Shown piece by piece: positions 1-8,472 of a stretch of DNA of 64,000 bases; positions within the stretch are counted from its first letter, which is position 1, and each line of letters starts with the position of its first letter. The stretch spans positions 372,001 through 436,000 of the forward strand of contig NZ_FTMO01000001.1 in the NCBI RefSeq assembly GCF_900156025.1, in the 5' to 3' direction. Origin of the DNA: Allobosea sp. TND4EK4 (lineage in GTDB: Bacteria; Pseudomonadota; Alphaproteobacteria; Rhizobiales; Beijerinckiaceae). Both the position numbers and the translations under genes were made by a program. Under the pieces are notes generated by a model. It saw only the letters and a program-made list of their open reading frames with translations, was not told where the DNA came from and did no database searches.

Positions 1-485
1 CGACGGCGCGACGCTCCAGGGAAATCGATTCGAGAGGCGGACTATTTCAGATGCTTTGCTCGATGCGTGGGCGGGTCCGGCTGTCGATAACGCCCCCTGC
101 TACGCCCTCCGCCGAGCTGTCCCCGTGATTTTTTGCTCGACCTGGGGACGCGCATTCTGAGCAGCAAAATGGATGGCGGGGTTTCGAGCGGCGCTATGGT
201 TAGGGCGGAATTGAGTAGGATCATTAGGAATACTAGTTCCTAGCAGGCCCAGCGGCGACAATGCCGGCGGGGCAGGCGGATGCGAGATCGAGGCCGGACG
301 CGTCATCCATAGCGGGTGGCCTGGCTGGTATGAGCAACGTATTCGGCGACGCTGCGGAGGCGATTGGCGCCGCGGCCAAGACGTTCTTCGACGTTGATCT
401 GGCCGGCTACGAAAGTGGAGGTGGGTTGTCGGTTGCACTGGCTCGGCGCATTGACCGGCCCTGCACTGCCCTGCCATAAGCAGGT
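1..485. other. Leading stretch without a supportable gene
   Basis: No reading frame here has convincing family resemblance. A 72-codon frame at 261-479 (+) has an Ala/Gly-rich product and no clear ribosome binding site, so it is not called. The only structured signal is the dyad at 225-242, listed separately. The stretch may hold the promoter region of the AraC-type gene or the end of a decayed gene. Confidence 0.4.
225..242. promoter_or_regulatory. Inverted repeat TAGGAA-N6-TTCCTA
   Basis: The sequence TAGGAATACTAGTTCCTA has perfect 6-bp arms around a 6-bp centre. It stands in an otherwise featureless region about 245 bp upstream of the AraC-type regulator. A dimeric repressor site is one reading, but no adjacent gene explains it. 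Confidence 0.3.
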
Positions 486-1376
486 ATGGTGGCTATACAG
501 GCGTCAGCACCACACATCTCTGCCATCGATAGCTTGGGCTGTCCGGTGAGCGTGCTGACGCGAAATGAGCGTCTCCAGGCCGGCCGGGCGGTGGTCATGC
601 GGAAGACCAGCAGGCGGGCCATGGGCCGTGTGGAAACCGCAGGATGCCACCGCGGCACGCTGCTGGGAATCGCTCTTTCCGGTATTCACCGGCGATCCAT
701 CGTCGTCGGCGGGCGGGAGCGTTCTTATGACTTTTGCCCTGGGAAGATCTATCTGCGCGACTTCGCTGAACCTTATCTCGCGAACCTTCTGACGTCGTTC
801 GACTTTCTGCTGGTGGAAATTCCTCACGACGAGACGGGAGACGAGGCGCGGGAAGCCCGGCGCCTGCCCACCCTGCCTCAGCTGCAGGCGGAAGCCGATC
901 CCGTCCTCCCTCATCTCGCCGCGGCTTTGCTGCCGGCGCTTGCTGAGCCGCGCGCCACCGCGACTTTGTTCATTGATCAGATCGTCCTGGCCATGCAGAC
1001 GCATCTGACGCGCTCGTTCCACGGCGGGCAGCCTGCGTTTCGGCCTAGGGCGTTCCTGTCCCATGCGCAGGAGGCGCGCGCCAAGGAACTGCTCGCGGCC
1101 CATCTCGACGGCGATGTCCTCGTCGGGGAAGTCGCGGCCGCCTGCGGCATGTCACGCAGCAGCTTCATGAGAGGGTTCCGCGCGACGACGGGAACCAGCC
1201 CCATGCAGTGGCTGACGGGTCTGCGCATTGACAAGGCCAAGGCACTACTGGCCGGGAGCTCTCTCTCACTGGCTGAGATCGGCGCGCATTGCGGTTTTGC
1301 TGATCAGAGCCATTTTACACGGGTGTTTTCGGCCCGAACCGGAACGTCCCCGGGAGCGTGGCGGCGCAGCGCCTGA
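486..1376 (+). CDS. AraC family transcriptional regulator
   Basis: This 296-residue protein ends in a typical AraC/XylS DNA-binding domain at about residues 195-296. The first helix-turn-helix lies around VAAACGMSRSSFMRGFR. The second lies around IGAHCGFADQSHFTRVF, followed by the family signature TGTSPGAWRR. The N-terminal 190 residues have no recognisable fold, and a cupin-like effector domain is only presumed. The ATG at 486 lacks a strong ribosome binding site, and a GTG at 546 or an ATG at 597 are alternatives. It is convergent with the HxlR gene. Its target is not visible. Confidence 0.85.
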   Translation: MVAIQASAPHISAIDSLGCPVSVLTRNERLQAGRAVVMRKTSRRAMGRVETAGCHRGTLLGIALSGIHRRSIVVGGRERSYDFCPGKIYLRDFAEPYLANLLTSFDFLLVEIPHDETGDEAREARRLPTLPQLQAEADPVLPHLAAALLPALAEPRATATLFIDQIVLAMQTHLTRSFHGGQPAFRPRAFLSHAQEARAKELLAAHLDGDVLVGEVAAACGMSRSSFMRGFRATTGTSPMQWLTGLRIDKAKALLAGSSLSLAEIGAHCGFADQSHFTRVFSARTGTSPGAWRRSA

Positions 1377-1425
1377 AGCCGATCGCACTTGGCCGGACTA
1401 TCCGGCAATAAGCCGGGACGATTGT

Positions 1426-1836
1426 TCAAGACGGCGCCCGACCACTGGGGCCAAGTGAGACCCTGCCGCCCGCCAGAAGCTGCTCGCTGCGGGCCAAAGC
1501 CGCATCGACCGCATGCCCAGCAGCCGTGAGGGAGTACTCGACATGCAGGACGCGTCCGCTCAGGTCGTGGCGATCGACATAGCCGGCGGCCTGCAGTGCT
1601 TTCAGCCGGGCAGAGAGAACGCGCGCCGAAACCCCCGGTGGCAGGTGCCGACGCAGCCCCCCGAACCGCAGCGAGCCGTGGCGCGCCAGAGCGAGGACGA
1701 TGTGGCTCATCCATTCCTGCGAAATGAATTTGAGGAAGCCGTCCGCAGCGCATTCGGCTGCAGGCGCCGCGTCGGCAGTTTCGGCAGAGATGTCCTCGAC
1801 GACCGGTATCCCGGCGGTAACTAATGGCTTCCGCAT
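1426..1836 (-). CDS. HxlR family winged-helix transcriptional regulator
   Basis: The 136-residue product has the HxlR winged-helix domain (about residues 30-125). Landmarks are QEWMSHIVLALARHGSLRFGGLRRHLPPGVSARVLSARLKAL (here split over helices 1-3) and the wing RVLHVEYSLTAAGH. It lacks the usual N-terminal Cys that aldehyde- or redox-sensing members carry; its only Cys is at about residue 29 (AAECAADG). It is divergent from the alpha/beta hydrolase at 2020, so it is the obvious candidate regulator of the hydrolase-XapX-amidohydrolase-exporter run. No clear dyad is seen in the shared intergenic region. Confidence 0.85.
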   Translation of the reverse strand: MRKPLVTAGIPVVEDISAETADAAPAAECAADGFLKFISQEWMSHIVLALARHGSLRFGGLRRHLPPGVSARVLSARLKALQAAGYVDRHDLSGRVLHVEYSLTAAGHAVDAALARSEQLLAGGRVSLGPSGRAPS

Positions 1837-2019
1837 CTCAGACTCGTTAAAGCGATACCGCTAGGCTTTCGCGACACGGCGCATGAATGGAGACTATTGA
1901 ATCAGACGATAACTCGGCCTGATGACATAAATGAAGCGCGCATCGGCCCTCTGGACGATGAGTTCAATCGCATCATTGGTGAATACCATCAACATCCTGA
2001 AGATCGAGAGGAATTCGGT

Positions 2020-2856
2020 ATGCCATTCGTCAAAACAGGTGACGGCGTCGACATCTTTTACAAGGATTTCGGCCCGAAAGAAGCCCGGCCCGTCGTCTTT
2101 CATCATGGTTGGCCGCTATCGTCGGACGACTGGGATGCGCAAATCCTGTTCTTTCTCCAGCAGGGCTTTCGCGTCGTCGCACATGACCGCCGGGGTCATG
2201 GTCGCTCCGCCCATGTCTGGCAGGGGCACGACATGGATCACTACGCGGCCGATGCGTCTGCCGTGGTCGAGGCGCTCGACCTGCGCGACGCCGTCCATAT
2301 CGGCCATTCCACCGGCGGCGGCGAAGTCGCCCGCTATGTCGCCAAATACGGGGAGCCGGCCGGGAGGGTCGCCAAGGCCGTGCTCGTCAGTGCCGTGCCG
2401 CCTTTGATGCTCAAGACCGCCGCCAACCCCGGCGGCCTGCCGCTCGAAGTGTTCGACGGCTTCCGCAAGGCGACCGCCGGGAACCGCGCGCAGTTCTTCC
2501 TCGATGTCCCCGCCGGCCCCTTCTACGGCTTCAACCGCGAGGGCGCGGCGGCTTATCCGGGCGTCGTTCAGAACTGGTGGCGGCAGGGGATGATGGGCAG
2601 CGCCGTCGCCCATTACGAAGGCATCAAGGCCTTTTCCGAGACCGACCAGACTGAAGACCTGAAGGCGATCTCCGTCCCTACGCTCGTGCTGCATGGCGAG
2701 GACGACCAGATCGTGCCGATCGACGCCTCGGCCCATGCCGCGATCAAGCTGCTGCGGAACGGCACACTGAAGACCTATCCCGGCTTCAGCCACGGCATGC
2801 TGACGGTGAACGCCGAGGTGCTCAACGCCGATCTGCTCGCCTTCATCAAGGGCTGA
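2020..2856 (+). CDS. alpha/beta hydrolase, cofactor-free haloperoxidase/arylesterase type
   Basis: This is a 278-residue alpha/beta-hydrolase fold enzyme. The oxyanion region is HHGWP (about 28-32), the nucleophile elbow is GHSTGG with Ser97, the acid is in HGEDDQIVP, and the catalytic His is in GFSHGML near the C terminus. The HDRRGHGRS segment and overall length match the non-haem chloroperoxidase/esterase family. The ATG at 2020 is chosen because GAGAGGA precedes it at good spacing. The frame stays open back to a TTG at 1897, which would add 41 non-conserved residues. Substrate is unknown. A strong hairpin follows the stop. Confidence 0.88.
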   Translation: MPFVKTGDGVDIFYKDFGPKEARPVVFHHGWPLSSDDWDAQILFFLQQGFRVVAHDRRGHGRSAHVWQGHDMDHYAADASAVVEALDLRDAVHIGHSTGGGEVARYVAKYGEPAGRVAKAVLVSAVPPLMLKTAANPGGLPLEVFDGFRKATAGNRAQFFLDVPAGPFYGFNREGAAAYPGVVQNWWRQGMMGSAVAHYEGIKAFSETDQTEDLKAISVPTLVLHGEDDQIVPIDASAHAAIKLLRNGTLKTYPGFSHGMLTVNAEVLNADLLAFIKG

Positions 2857-2860
2857 CGCA

Positions 2861-2897
2861 ACGGTCCGCGGCGGGCAGGACTCCCGCCGCGGACCGT
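2861..2897 (+). terminator. Perfect 15-bp stem hairpin after the hydrolase
   Basis: ACGGTCCGCGGCGGG at 2861-2875 pairs perfectly with 2883-2897 across a 7-nt loop. There is no U-run. It starts 4 nt after the hydrolase stop and ends 21 nt before the XapX gene. It may act as a terminator, an attenuator or an mRNA-stabilising stem between the first gene and the rest of the run. Confidence 0.55.
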
Positions 2898-2918
2898 GTC
2901 CAAGCAGCGGAGCGGACC

Positions 2919-3197
2919 GTGAAACTCTATCTGACGTCGCTCGGCGCCGGTTTGCTGGTCGGCGTAATCTACAGCCTCATCAATGTGCGGTCGCCGGCAC
3001 CACCCGCGATCGCGCTCATCGGGCTGCTCGGCATCTTGATCGGCGAGCAGTTGCCGCCGCTGTTGCGGAGCTTCTGGACCAAGACCCCTGCCGCCCAATC
3101 CTGGCACCACCAGGTGAAGCCGCATCTCTTCGGCCATCTGCCGGGCGGCAAGGCGCCCGGCGACGATCTGCGCCCCGATAAGCGCGAGCGTGGCTGA
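2919..3197 (+). CDS. XapX domain (DUF1427) small membrane protein
   Basis: The 92-residue product starts with GTG. It has two predicted membrane segments (about residues 5-21 and 30-45) with the XapX signature SLGAGLLVGVIYSLINVRSPAPPAIALIGLLGILIGE, shown here only as its landmarks YSLINVRSPAPP and GLLGILIGEQ. A hydrophilic tail of about 40 residues follows. XapX proteins are known as short membrane proteins of unknown function that often sit beside amidohydrolases and hydrolases, exactly as here. Confidence 0.82.
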   Translation: MKLYLTSLGAGLLVGVIYSLINVRSPAPPAIALIGLLGILIGEQLPPLLRSFWTKTPAAQSWHHQVKPHLFGHLPGGKAPGDDLRPDKRERG

Positions 3198-3283
3198 TGC
3201 CGACCCGATCGTCCTGAGCGGGGTTGCCGTACCCGGCCCCACCCTTGGCCCCGAGCCAGACCTCAGCACCGGGAGACAAGCCG

Positions 3284-5161
3284 ATGTCCGCCGATCTCAT
3301 TTTCCACAGCGGCCTCATCACCACACTCGACCGCGGCAATCCTGCCGCCAGCGCCGTCGCGATCCGTGAAGGCCGTTTCCTCGCCGTCGGCGATGAGGCC
3401 GAGGTCATGGCCAATGCCGGGCTGCAGACGAAAATTGTCGATCTCAAGGGCAAGTGCGTTCTGCCCGGGCTGATCGACAACCATCTCCACATCATCCGCG
3501 GCGGCCTGAACTTCAACATGGAGTTGCGCTGGGACGGCGTGCGCTCGCTCGCCGACGCGATGAGCATGCTCAAGCGCCAGGTCGCGGTGACGCCGCCGCC
3601 GCAATGGGTGCGTGTCGTCGGCGGCTTCACCGAGCACCAGTTCGCCGAGAAGCGCCTGCCGACGATCGAGGAGATCAATGCGGTCGCGCCCGAGACGCCC
3701 GTCTTCCTGCTGCATCTCTACGACCGCGCGCTGCTCAACGGCGCGGCGCTGCGCGCCGTCGGCTATACGAAGGAGACGCCGAACCCGCCGGGCGGCGAGA
3801 TCACCCGCGATGCGGCGGGCAACCCGACCGGTCTGCTCCTCGCCAAGCCCAATGCCGGCATCCTCTATGCGACGCTGGCCAAGGGGCCGAAGCTGCCTTT
3901 CGACTATCAGGTCAATTCCACACGCCATTTCATGAGGGAGCTCAACCGTCTCGGCGTCACCGGCGCGATCGATGCCGGCGGCGGCTTCCAGAATTATCCG
4001 GACGACTACGCCGTCATCCAGACGCTCGCCGACGAGAACCAGCTCACCATCCGCCTCGCCTACAACCTGTTCACGCAGAAGGCCGGGCAGGAGAAGGACG
4101 ACTTCCTCAACTGGACGAAGACCTCGACATACAAGCAGGGCGACGACTATTTCCGTCACAACGGTGCCGGCGAGATGCTGGTGTTCTCGGCTGCCGATTT
4201 CGAGGATTTTCGTCAGCCGCGGCCGGACATGTCGCCGCAGATGGAGGACGACCTCGAGGGCGTGGTGCGCATCCTCGCGGAGAACCGCTGGCCCTGGCGG
4301 ATGCACGCCACCTATGACGAGACGATCTCGCGCGCGCTCGGCGTCTTCGAGAAGGTGAACCGGGACATCCCGCTCGCGGGGCTGAACTGGTTCTTCGACC
4401 ATGCCGAGACCATCTCGGAGCGCTCGATCGACCGTGTCGCGGCGCTGGGTGGCGGCGTCGCCGTGCAGCATCGCATGGCCTTCCAGGGCGAATATTTCGT
4501 CGAGCGCTACGGGCTGGGCGCCGCGGAAGCGACGCCGCCGGTCGCGCGCCTGCTGGAGAAGGGCGTCAAAACCTCCGCCGGTACGGACGCGACCCGCGTC
4601 GCCTCCTACAACCCTTGGGTTTCGCTGGCCTGGCTGATCACCGGCCGCACGCTCGGAGGCTTGCGCCTCACGCCGGAGCGCAACTGCCTCGACCGCGAGA
4701 CGGCGCTGCGCATGTGGACCGAGAACGTCACCTGGTTTTCCAATGAGGAGGGCAAGAAGGGCCGTATCGTGGTCGGCCAGCTCGCCGATCTGATCGTGCC
4801 GGACCGCGACTTTTTCTCCTGTCCGGAGGATGAGATCTCCTACATTTCCGCCGAGCTGACGGTCGTCGGCGGCCGGGTCGTCTACGGCGCCGGCCATTTC
4901 GCGTCGCTCGACGAGACCAAGCTGCCGCCGGCGATGCCGGACTGGTCGCCGGTGCGAACCTTCAGGGGTTATGGCGCCTGGGGCGAGCCGGACGGCGCGG
5001 GCAAGAACTCCCTGCGTCGGACCGCGATGACCGCCTGCGGCTGCGCGCGTTCCTGCGGCGTCCATGGCCACGACCATGTCGGCGCCTGGGCGAGCACGCT
5101 GCCGATCTCCGACCTAAAGAGTTTCTGGGGCGCGCTCGGCTGCGCCTGCTGGGCCGTCTGA
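3284..5161 (+). CDS. Amidohydrolase family protein (YtcJ-like) with Cys/His-rich tail
   Basis: This 625-residue enzyme shows the metal-dependent amidohydrolase plan. There is an N-terminal composite domain, the HxH motif in DNHLHII near residue 65, later metal-ligand candidates in MHATYDE and DHAETIS, and the Asp of SAGTDATR. The fold ends with GQLADLIVPDRD, typical of YtcJ-type exoenzymes. The last 70 residues carry an unusual tail with CGCARSC, HGHDH and GCACWAV. GGGAG before ATG 3284 supports the start. It lies 9 nt upstream of the exporter gene, so the two are probably co-transcribed. Substrate is unknown. Confidence 0.87.
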   Translation: MSADLIFHSGLITTLDRGNPAASAVAIREGRFLAVGDEAEVMANAGLQTKIVDLKGKCVLPGLIDNHLHIIRGGLNFNMELRWDGVRSLADAMSMLKRQVAVTPPPQWVRVVGGFTEHQFAEKRLPTIEEINAVAPETPVFLLHLYDRALLNGAALRAVGYTKETPNPPGGEITRDAAGNPTGLLLAKPNAGILYATLAKGPKLPFDYQVNSTRHFMRELNRLGVTGAIDAGGGFQNYPDDYAVIQTLADENQLTIRLAYNLFTQKAGQEKDDFLNWTKTSTYKQGDDYFRHNGAGEMLVFSAADFEDFRQPRPDMSPQMEDDLEGVVRILAENRWPWRMHATYDETISRALGVFEKVNRDIPLAGLNWFFDHAETISERSIDRVAALGGGVAVQHRMAFQGEYFVERYGLGAAEATPPVARLLEKGVKTSAGTDATRVASYNPWVSLAWLITGRTLGGLRLTPERNCLDRETALRMWTENVTWFSNEEGKKGRIVVGQLADLIVPDRDFFSCPEDEISYISAELTVVGGRVVYGAGHFASLDETKLPPAMPDWSPVRTFRGYGAWGEPDGAGKNSLRRTAMTACGCARSCGVHGHDHVGAWASTLPISDLKSFWGALGCACWAV

Positions 5162-5170
5162 GGGGGCACG

Positions 5171-6775
5171 ATGAGCACGCCCGAGAGCAAGCCGGCCCAG
5201 GCATCGGCCCTCGCGCCGCTGCGCGGGCGCGTCTTTGCCGTGCTCTGGGCGGCGACGATCATCGGCAATATCGGCTCCTTCATGCGGGACGTCGCCAGCG
5301 CCTGGCTCGTCACCGACCTGTCGGGAGCGCCGGCGGCCGTGGCGCTCGTCCAGGCGGCCGCGACGCTGCCGATCTTCCTGCTCGCGATCCCAGCCGGCGT
5401 GCTCTCCGACATTCTCGACCGGCGCAAATTCCTGATCGCGATCCAGATCCTGCTCGGGCTCGTCAGCCTCTCGCTGATGCTTCTCTCGACCGCCGGCCTG
5501 CTCAGCGTGAGTTCGCTGGTCGGCCTGACCTTCCTCGGCGGGATCGGCGCCGCCTTGATGGCGCCGACCTGGCAGGCGATCGTGCCCGAACTCGTCGAGA
5601 AGTCCGATCTGAAGAGCGCGGTGGCGCTCAATTCGCTGGGCATCAACATCTCGCGCGCGATCGGCCCGGCGCTGGGCGGCCTGATCCTGGCCACGCTCGG
5701 CGCCGGCTTCACCTATGGCGCCGACGTGCTGAGCTATGTCGTCGTGATCACCGCCCTGATCTGGTGGCGCCGTGCGCCGCGGGCCGACGATGCCCTGTCC
5801 GAGCGCTTTACCGGCGCCTTCATCGCCGGGCTTCGCTATGCGCGGGCGAGCCGCGAATTGCATGTCGTGCTGCTGCGCGCCGCGATCTTCTTCGCCTGCG
5901 CCAGCGCCGTCTGGGCGCTGCTGCCGCTGATCGCGCGCAATCTGCTGGGCGGCGGCGCGGGCTTCTATGGCATCCTGCTCGGCGCCGTCGGGGCGGGCGC
6001 CATCCTCGGCGCCTTGCTGCTGCCGCGGTTGCGGGCGCGGCTGGACGCAGATGGCCTGCTGCTGCTCGCAGGGATCGTCACCGCGGCGGTGATGGTCACG
6101 CTCGCCCTTGCGCCCCCGCAAGGCATCGCGGTCGCGATCCTGCTGCTGCTCGGCGCGGCCTGGATCGTCGCGCTCACGACCCTGAACGGCGTGGCACAGT
6201 CAATCCTGCCGAACTGGGTGCGCGGACGGGCGCTGGCGGTCTACCTGACCGTGTTCAACGGCGCGATGACGGCCGGGAGCCTGGGCTGGGGCGCGGTCGC
6301 CGAAGCCGCAGGGCTGCGGGGCACGCTCGTGATCGCGGCGGGCAGCCTGCTGGTCGCCGCGGTCGTCATGCACCGCGTCAAGCTCCCGGCCGGCGAGGCC
6401 GATCTGGCGCCCTCCAACCACTGGCCCGAGCCGCTGGTCGCGAGCAGCGTCGCGCCTGACCGCGGCCCTGTCCTGATCCTGATCGAATATCAGGTGCAGG
6501 CGACAGATCGCGATGCCTTCGTCAGGGCCGTCCATCGCCTTGCCGTCGCCCGCCGTCGCGACGGCGCCCATGATTGGGGCATCACCGAAGACACCGCCGA
6601 CCCGGAGAAGCTGGTCGAGTGGTTCGTCGTCTCGTCCTGGGCCGAGCATCTGCGCCAGCACAAGCGAGTCTCGAAAGCCGATGCCGAGCTGCAGCAGCAG
6701 GTCAGGCGCTTCCATCTCGGCGACGATCCGCCCGTGGTGCGCCACTTCCTCGATCTGCGCCCGTCCCCCGCGTGA
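5171..6775 (+). CDS. MFS transporter of the MFS_3/EntS exporter type
   Basis: The 534-residue protein begins with about 12 hydrophobic segments (residues 20-400), including FAVLWAATIIGNIGSFMRDVASAW (shown here in part) and the loop SDILDRRKF typical of the enterobactin-exporter-like MFS_3 family. A soluble C-terminal domain of about 110 residues follows, with EYQVQATDRDAF and VVSSWAEHLRQHKRVS. Members of this family commonly carry it and it resembles antibiotic-biosynthesis monooxygenase (ABM) folds. Position suggests export of a compound handled by the neighbouring hydrolases. Substrate is not known. Confidence 0.87.
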   Translation: MSTPESKPAQASALAPLRGRVFAVLWAATIIGNIGSFMRDVASAWLVTDLSGAPAAVALVQAAATLPIFLLAIPAGVLSDILDRRKFLIAIQILLGLVSLSLMLLSTAGLLSVSSLVGLTFLGGIGAALMAPTWQAIVPELVEKSDLKSAVALNSLGINISRAIGPALGGLILATLGAGFTYGADVLSYVVVITALIWWRRAPRADDALSERFTGAFIAGLRYARASRELHVVLLRAAIFFACASAVWALLPLIARNLLGGGAGFYGILLGAVGAGAILGALLLPRLRARLDADGLLLLAGIVTAAVMVTLALAPPQGIAVAILLLLGAAWIVALTTLNGVAQSILPNWVRGRALAVYLTVFNGAMTAGSLGWGAVAEAAGLRGTLVIAAGSLLVAAVVMHRVKLPAGEADLAPSNHWPEPLVASSVAPDRGPVLILIEYQVQATDRDAFVRAVHRLAVARRRDGAHDWGITEDTADPEKLVEWFVVSSWAEHLRQHKRVSKADAELQQQVRRFHLGDDPPVVRHFLDLRPSPA

Positions 6776-6827
6776 CGGCCGCAGTTGCCCCTGCATCAAC
6801 CTTCCATCCCAGCCTCAGGAGACGACC

Positions 6828-7508
6828 ATGTCCGGCTATCTCGAAGTCCTCACGCCCCAGAACAGCCAGATCATCTTCATCGACCAGCAGCCGCAGATGG
6901 CCTTCGGCGTGCAGTCGATCGACCGTCAGGTGCTGAAGAACAATGTCGTCGGCCTGGCCAAGGCGGCGAAGGTCTTCGGCATCCCGACCACCATCACCAC
7001 CGTCGAGACCACGAGCTTCTCGGGGCACACCTATCCCGAGCTTCTCGCCGTCTTTCCTGAGAGCAAGATCCTCGAGCGGACCTCGATGAACTCCTGGGAC
7101 GACCAGAACGTCCGCGACGCGCTGGCCGCCAACGGCCGCAAGAAGGTCGTCGTCTCCGGGCTCTGGACCGAGGTCTGCAACACCACCTTCGCGCTCTGCG
7201 CCATGCTGGAGGGCGGCTATGAGATCTACATGGTCGCCGACGCCTCCGGCGGCACATCGATGGACGCGCACAAATATGCGATGGACCGCATGGTGCAAGC
7301 GGGCGTGGTGCCGGTGACCTGGCAGCAGGTGCTGCTCGAATGGCAGCGCGACTGGGCCCGGAAAGAGACTTACGACGCGGTCGTCGCCATCGCCAAGGAG
7401 CATTCCGGGGCCTATGGCATGGGCATCGATTACGCCTACACCATGGTCCACAATGCGCCGGAGCGCGCCAGCCATGGTGAGACGATCGGCCCCCGCCCCG
7501 CCACATGA
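6828..7508 (+). CDS. Isochorismatase-like cysteine hydrolase
   Basis: The 226-residue product has the cysteine-hydrolase triad pattern: Asp in IFIDQQP (about residue 18), Lys in NGRKKVVVSG, and Cys in WTEVCNTTF. The cis-peptide region is typical of nicotinamidase/isochorismatase relatives. The ATG at 6828 follows AGGAGACG. The gene is 52 nt downstream of the exporter and is the last member of the same-strand run. Family members hydrolyse amides, ureas or enol ethers, which fits a cluster that degrades and exports nitrogenous compounds. The actual substrate is open. Confidence 0.87.
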   Translation: MSGYLEVLTPQNSQIIFIDQQPQMAFGVQSIDRQVLKNNVVGLAKAAKVFGIPTTITTVETTSFSGHTYPELLAVFPESKILERTSMNSWDDQNVRDALAANGRKKVVVSGLWTEVCNTTFALCAMLEGGYEIYMVADASGGTSMDAHKYAMDRMVQAGVVPVTWQQVLLEWQRDWARKETYDAVVAIAKEHSGAYGMGIDYAYTMVHNAPERASHGETIGPRPAT

Positions 7509-7700
7509 CGGCTTCCATAGATCGAGGCGAGAGCGGTCGACGGCAGTGTTACGCCATCGAAACAGATGCCCATCGTGCGGCCCAGGGGCCAGCGCCGTCG
7601 TCGGCGGCACCCGACCCGCACGATGATCGATCCGATCTGCGCTTGTCATGAGACAGCGGCGCGGCGATGCCGCTAATCTCTTCCCGCTGGAGGAGCCATC

Positions 7701-8150
7701 ATGTCCGAGATCACGATTCGCCCGCTGACCGCCGCCGACCGCGAAGCCTGGCTGCCGCTCTGGCATGGCTATCTGACATTCTACAAGGCGACGCTGCCGG
7801 CCGAGATCGACGACGTCACCTTCGGGCGGCTCACCGGGGGCGCCGAGCCGATGGGAGGCTTCCTCGCCGAGCGGGACGGCCAGGCACTCGGCATGACCAA
7901 CTGGGTGATCCACCGCACGACCTGGAGCGAGAAGAACATCTGCTACCTGCAGGACCTCTTCACCGTGCCGGAGGCGCGCGGAACCGGGGTCGGGCGCAAA
8001 CTGATCGAGGCGGTCAACGCCATGGCGCGCCAGAAGAACTGCTTCCGCGTCTATTGGCAGACGCATGAAACGAACCTGCAGGGCCAGGCGCTCTACGACA
8101 AGGTGGCCGACAAGTCGGGCTTCATCGTCTACCGTCAGCCGCTGGTCTGA
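7701..8150 (+). CDS. GNAT family N-acetyltransferase
   Basis: This 149-residue acetyltransferase has the acetyl-CoA loop in PEARGTGVGRKLIEAVN (about residues 95-110) and the preceding beta strand CYLQDLFTV. The ending ALYDKVADKSGFIVYR is the usual GNAT C-terminal motif. Its start is preceded by GGAGGAGCC. The 192-nt gap from the hydrolase suggests a separate transcript. The acceptor is unknown. Confidence 0.85.
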   Translation: MSEITIRPLTAADREAWLPLWHGYLTFYKATLPAEIDDVTFGRLTGGAEPMGGFLAERDGQALGMTNWVIHRTTWSEKNICYLQDLFTVPEARGTGVGRKLIEAVNAMARQKNCFRVYWQTHETNLQGQALYDKVADKSGFIVYRQPLV

Positions 8151-8472
8151 GGCGTCCGCCTCCTCAGCCGCAGCCGTCGTCCTGATGAGGTCCGCAGGGC
8201 TGTTTCGAAGGATGGCTCAGGAAGCTGCGGAAACACCGGGATCATCCTTCAGGACGTCGCCGCGCGGAGCTCGGGATGTTTCCGGTGATCCGAGCCGCCC
8301 GCGCGCCGTCTGCCAAATCATGTGGTGAAACCGCCTCGATGCACATTTGAGCTTGCGCCGGTGCAATGCCGGCGAGAGGGAGCGTGCCTATATTGGCATC
8401 AGGCGTCCCGGATGATCTGCGGGGCCTCCCCTTCCGACGCGCCCGCATGCGCCAGCCCGAGACCTTTGCACC
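8151..8472. other. Intergenic stretch, no gene seen
   Basis: The 322 bp between the GNAT and the oxidoreductase hold no convincing frame on either strand. A TATATT hexamer near 8389 could be a -10 element for the downstream gene, but no good -35 accompanies it. Short partial repeats around GGAAACACCGG and GGATGTTTCCGG are too diverged to call. Confidence 0.4.

Noticed and set aside
261-479. 72-codon frame before the AraC gene
   Set aside because: No ribosome binding site, no homology pattern and overlap with frames on the opposite strand of similar length.
3263-5077. 604-residue antisense frame over the amidohydrolase
   Set aside because: Composition is biased and no motif is seen. The opposite strand has all amidohydrolase metal ligands.
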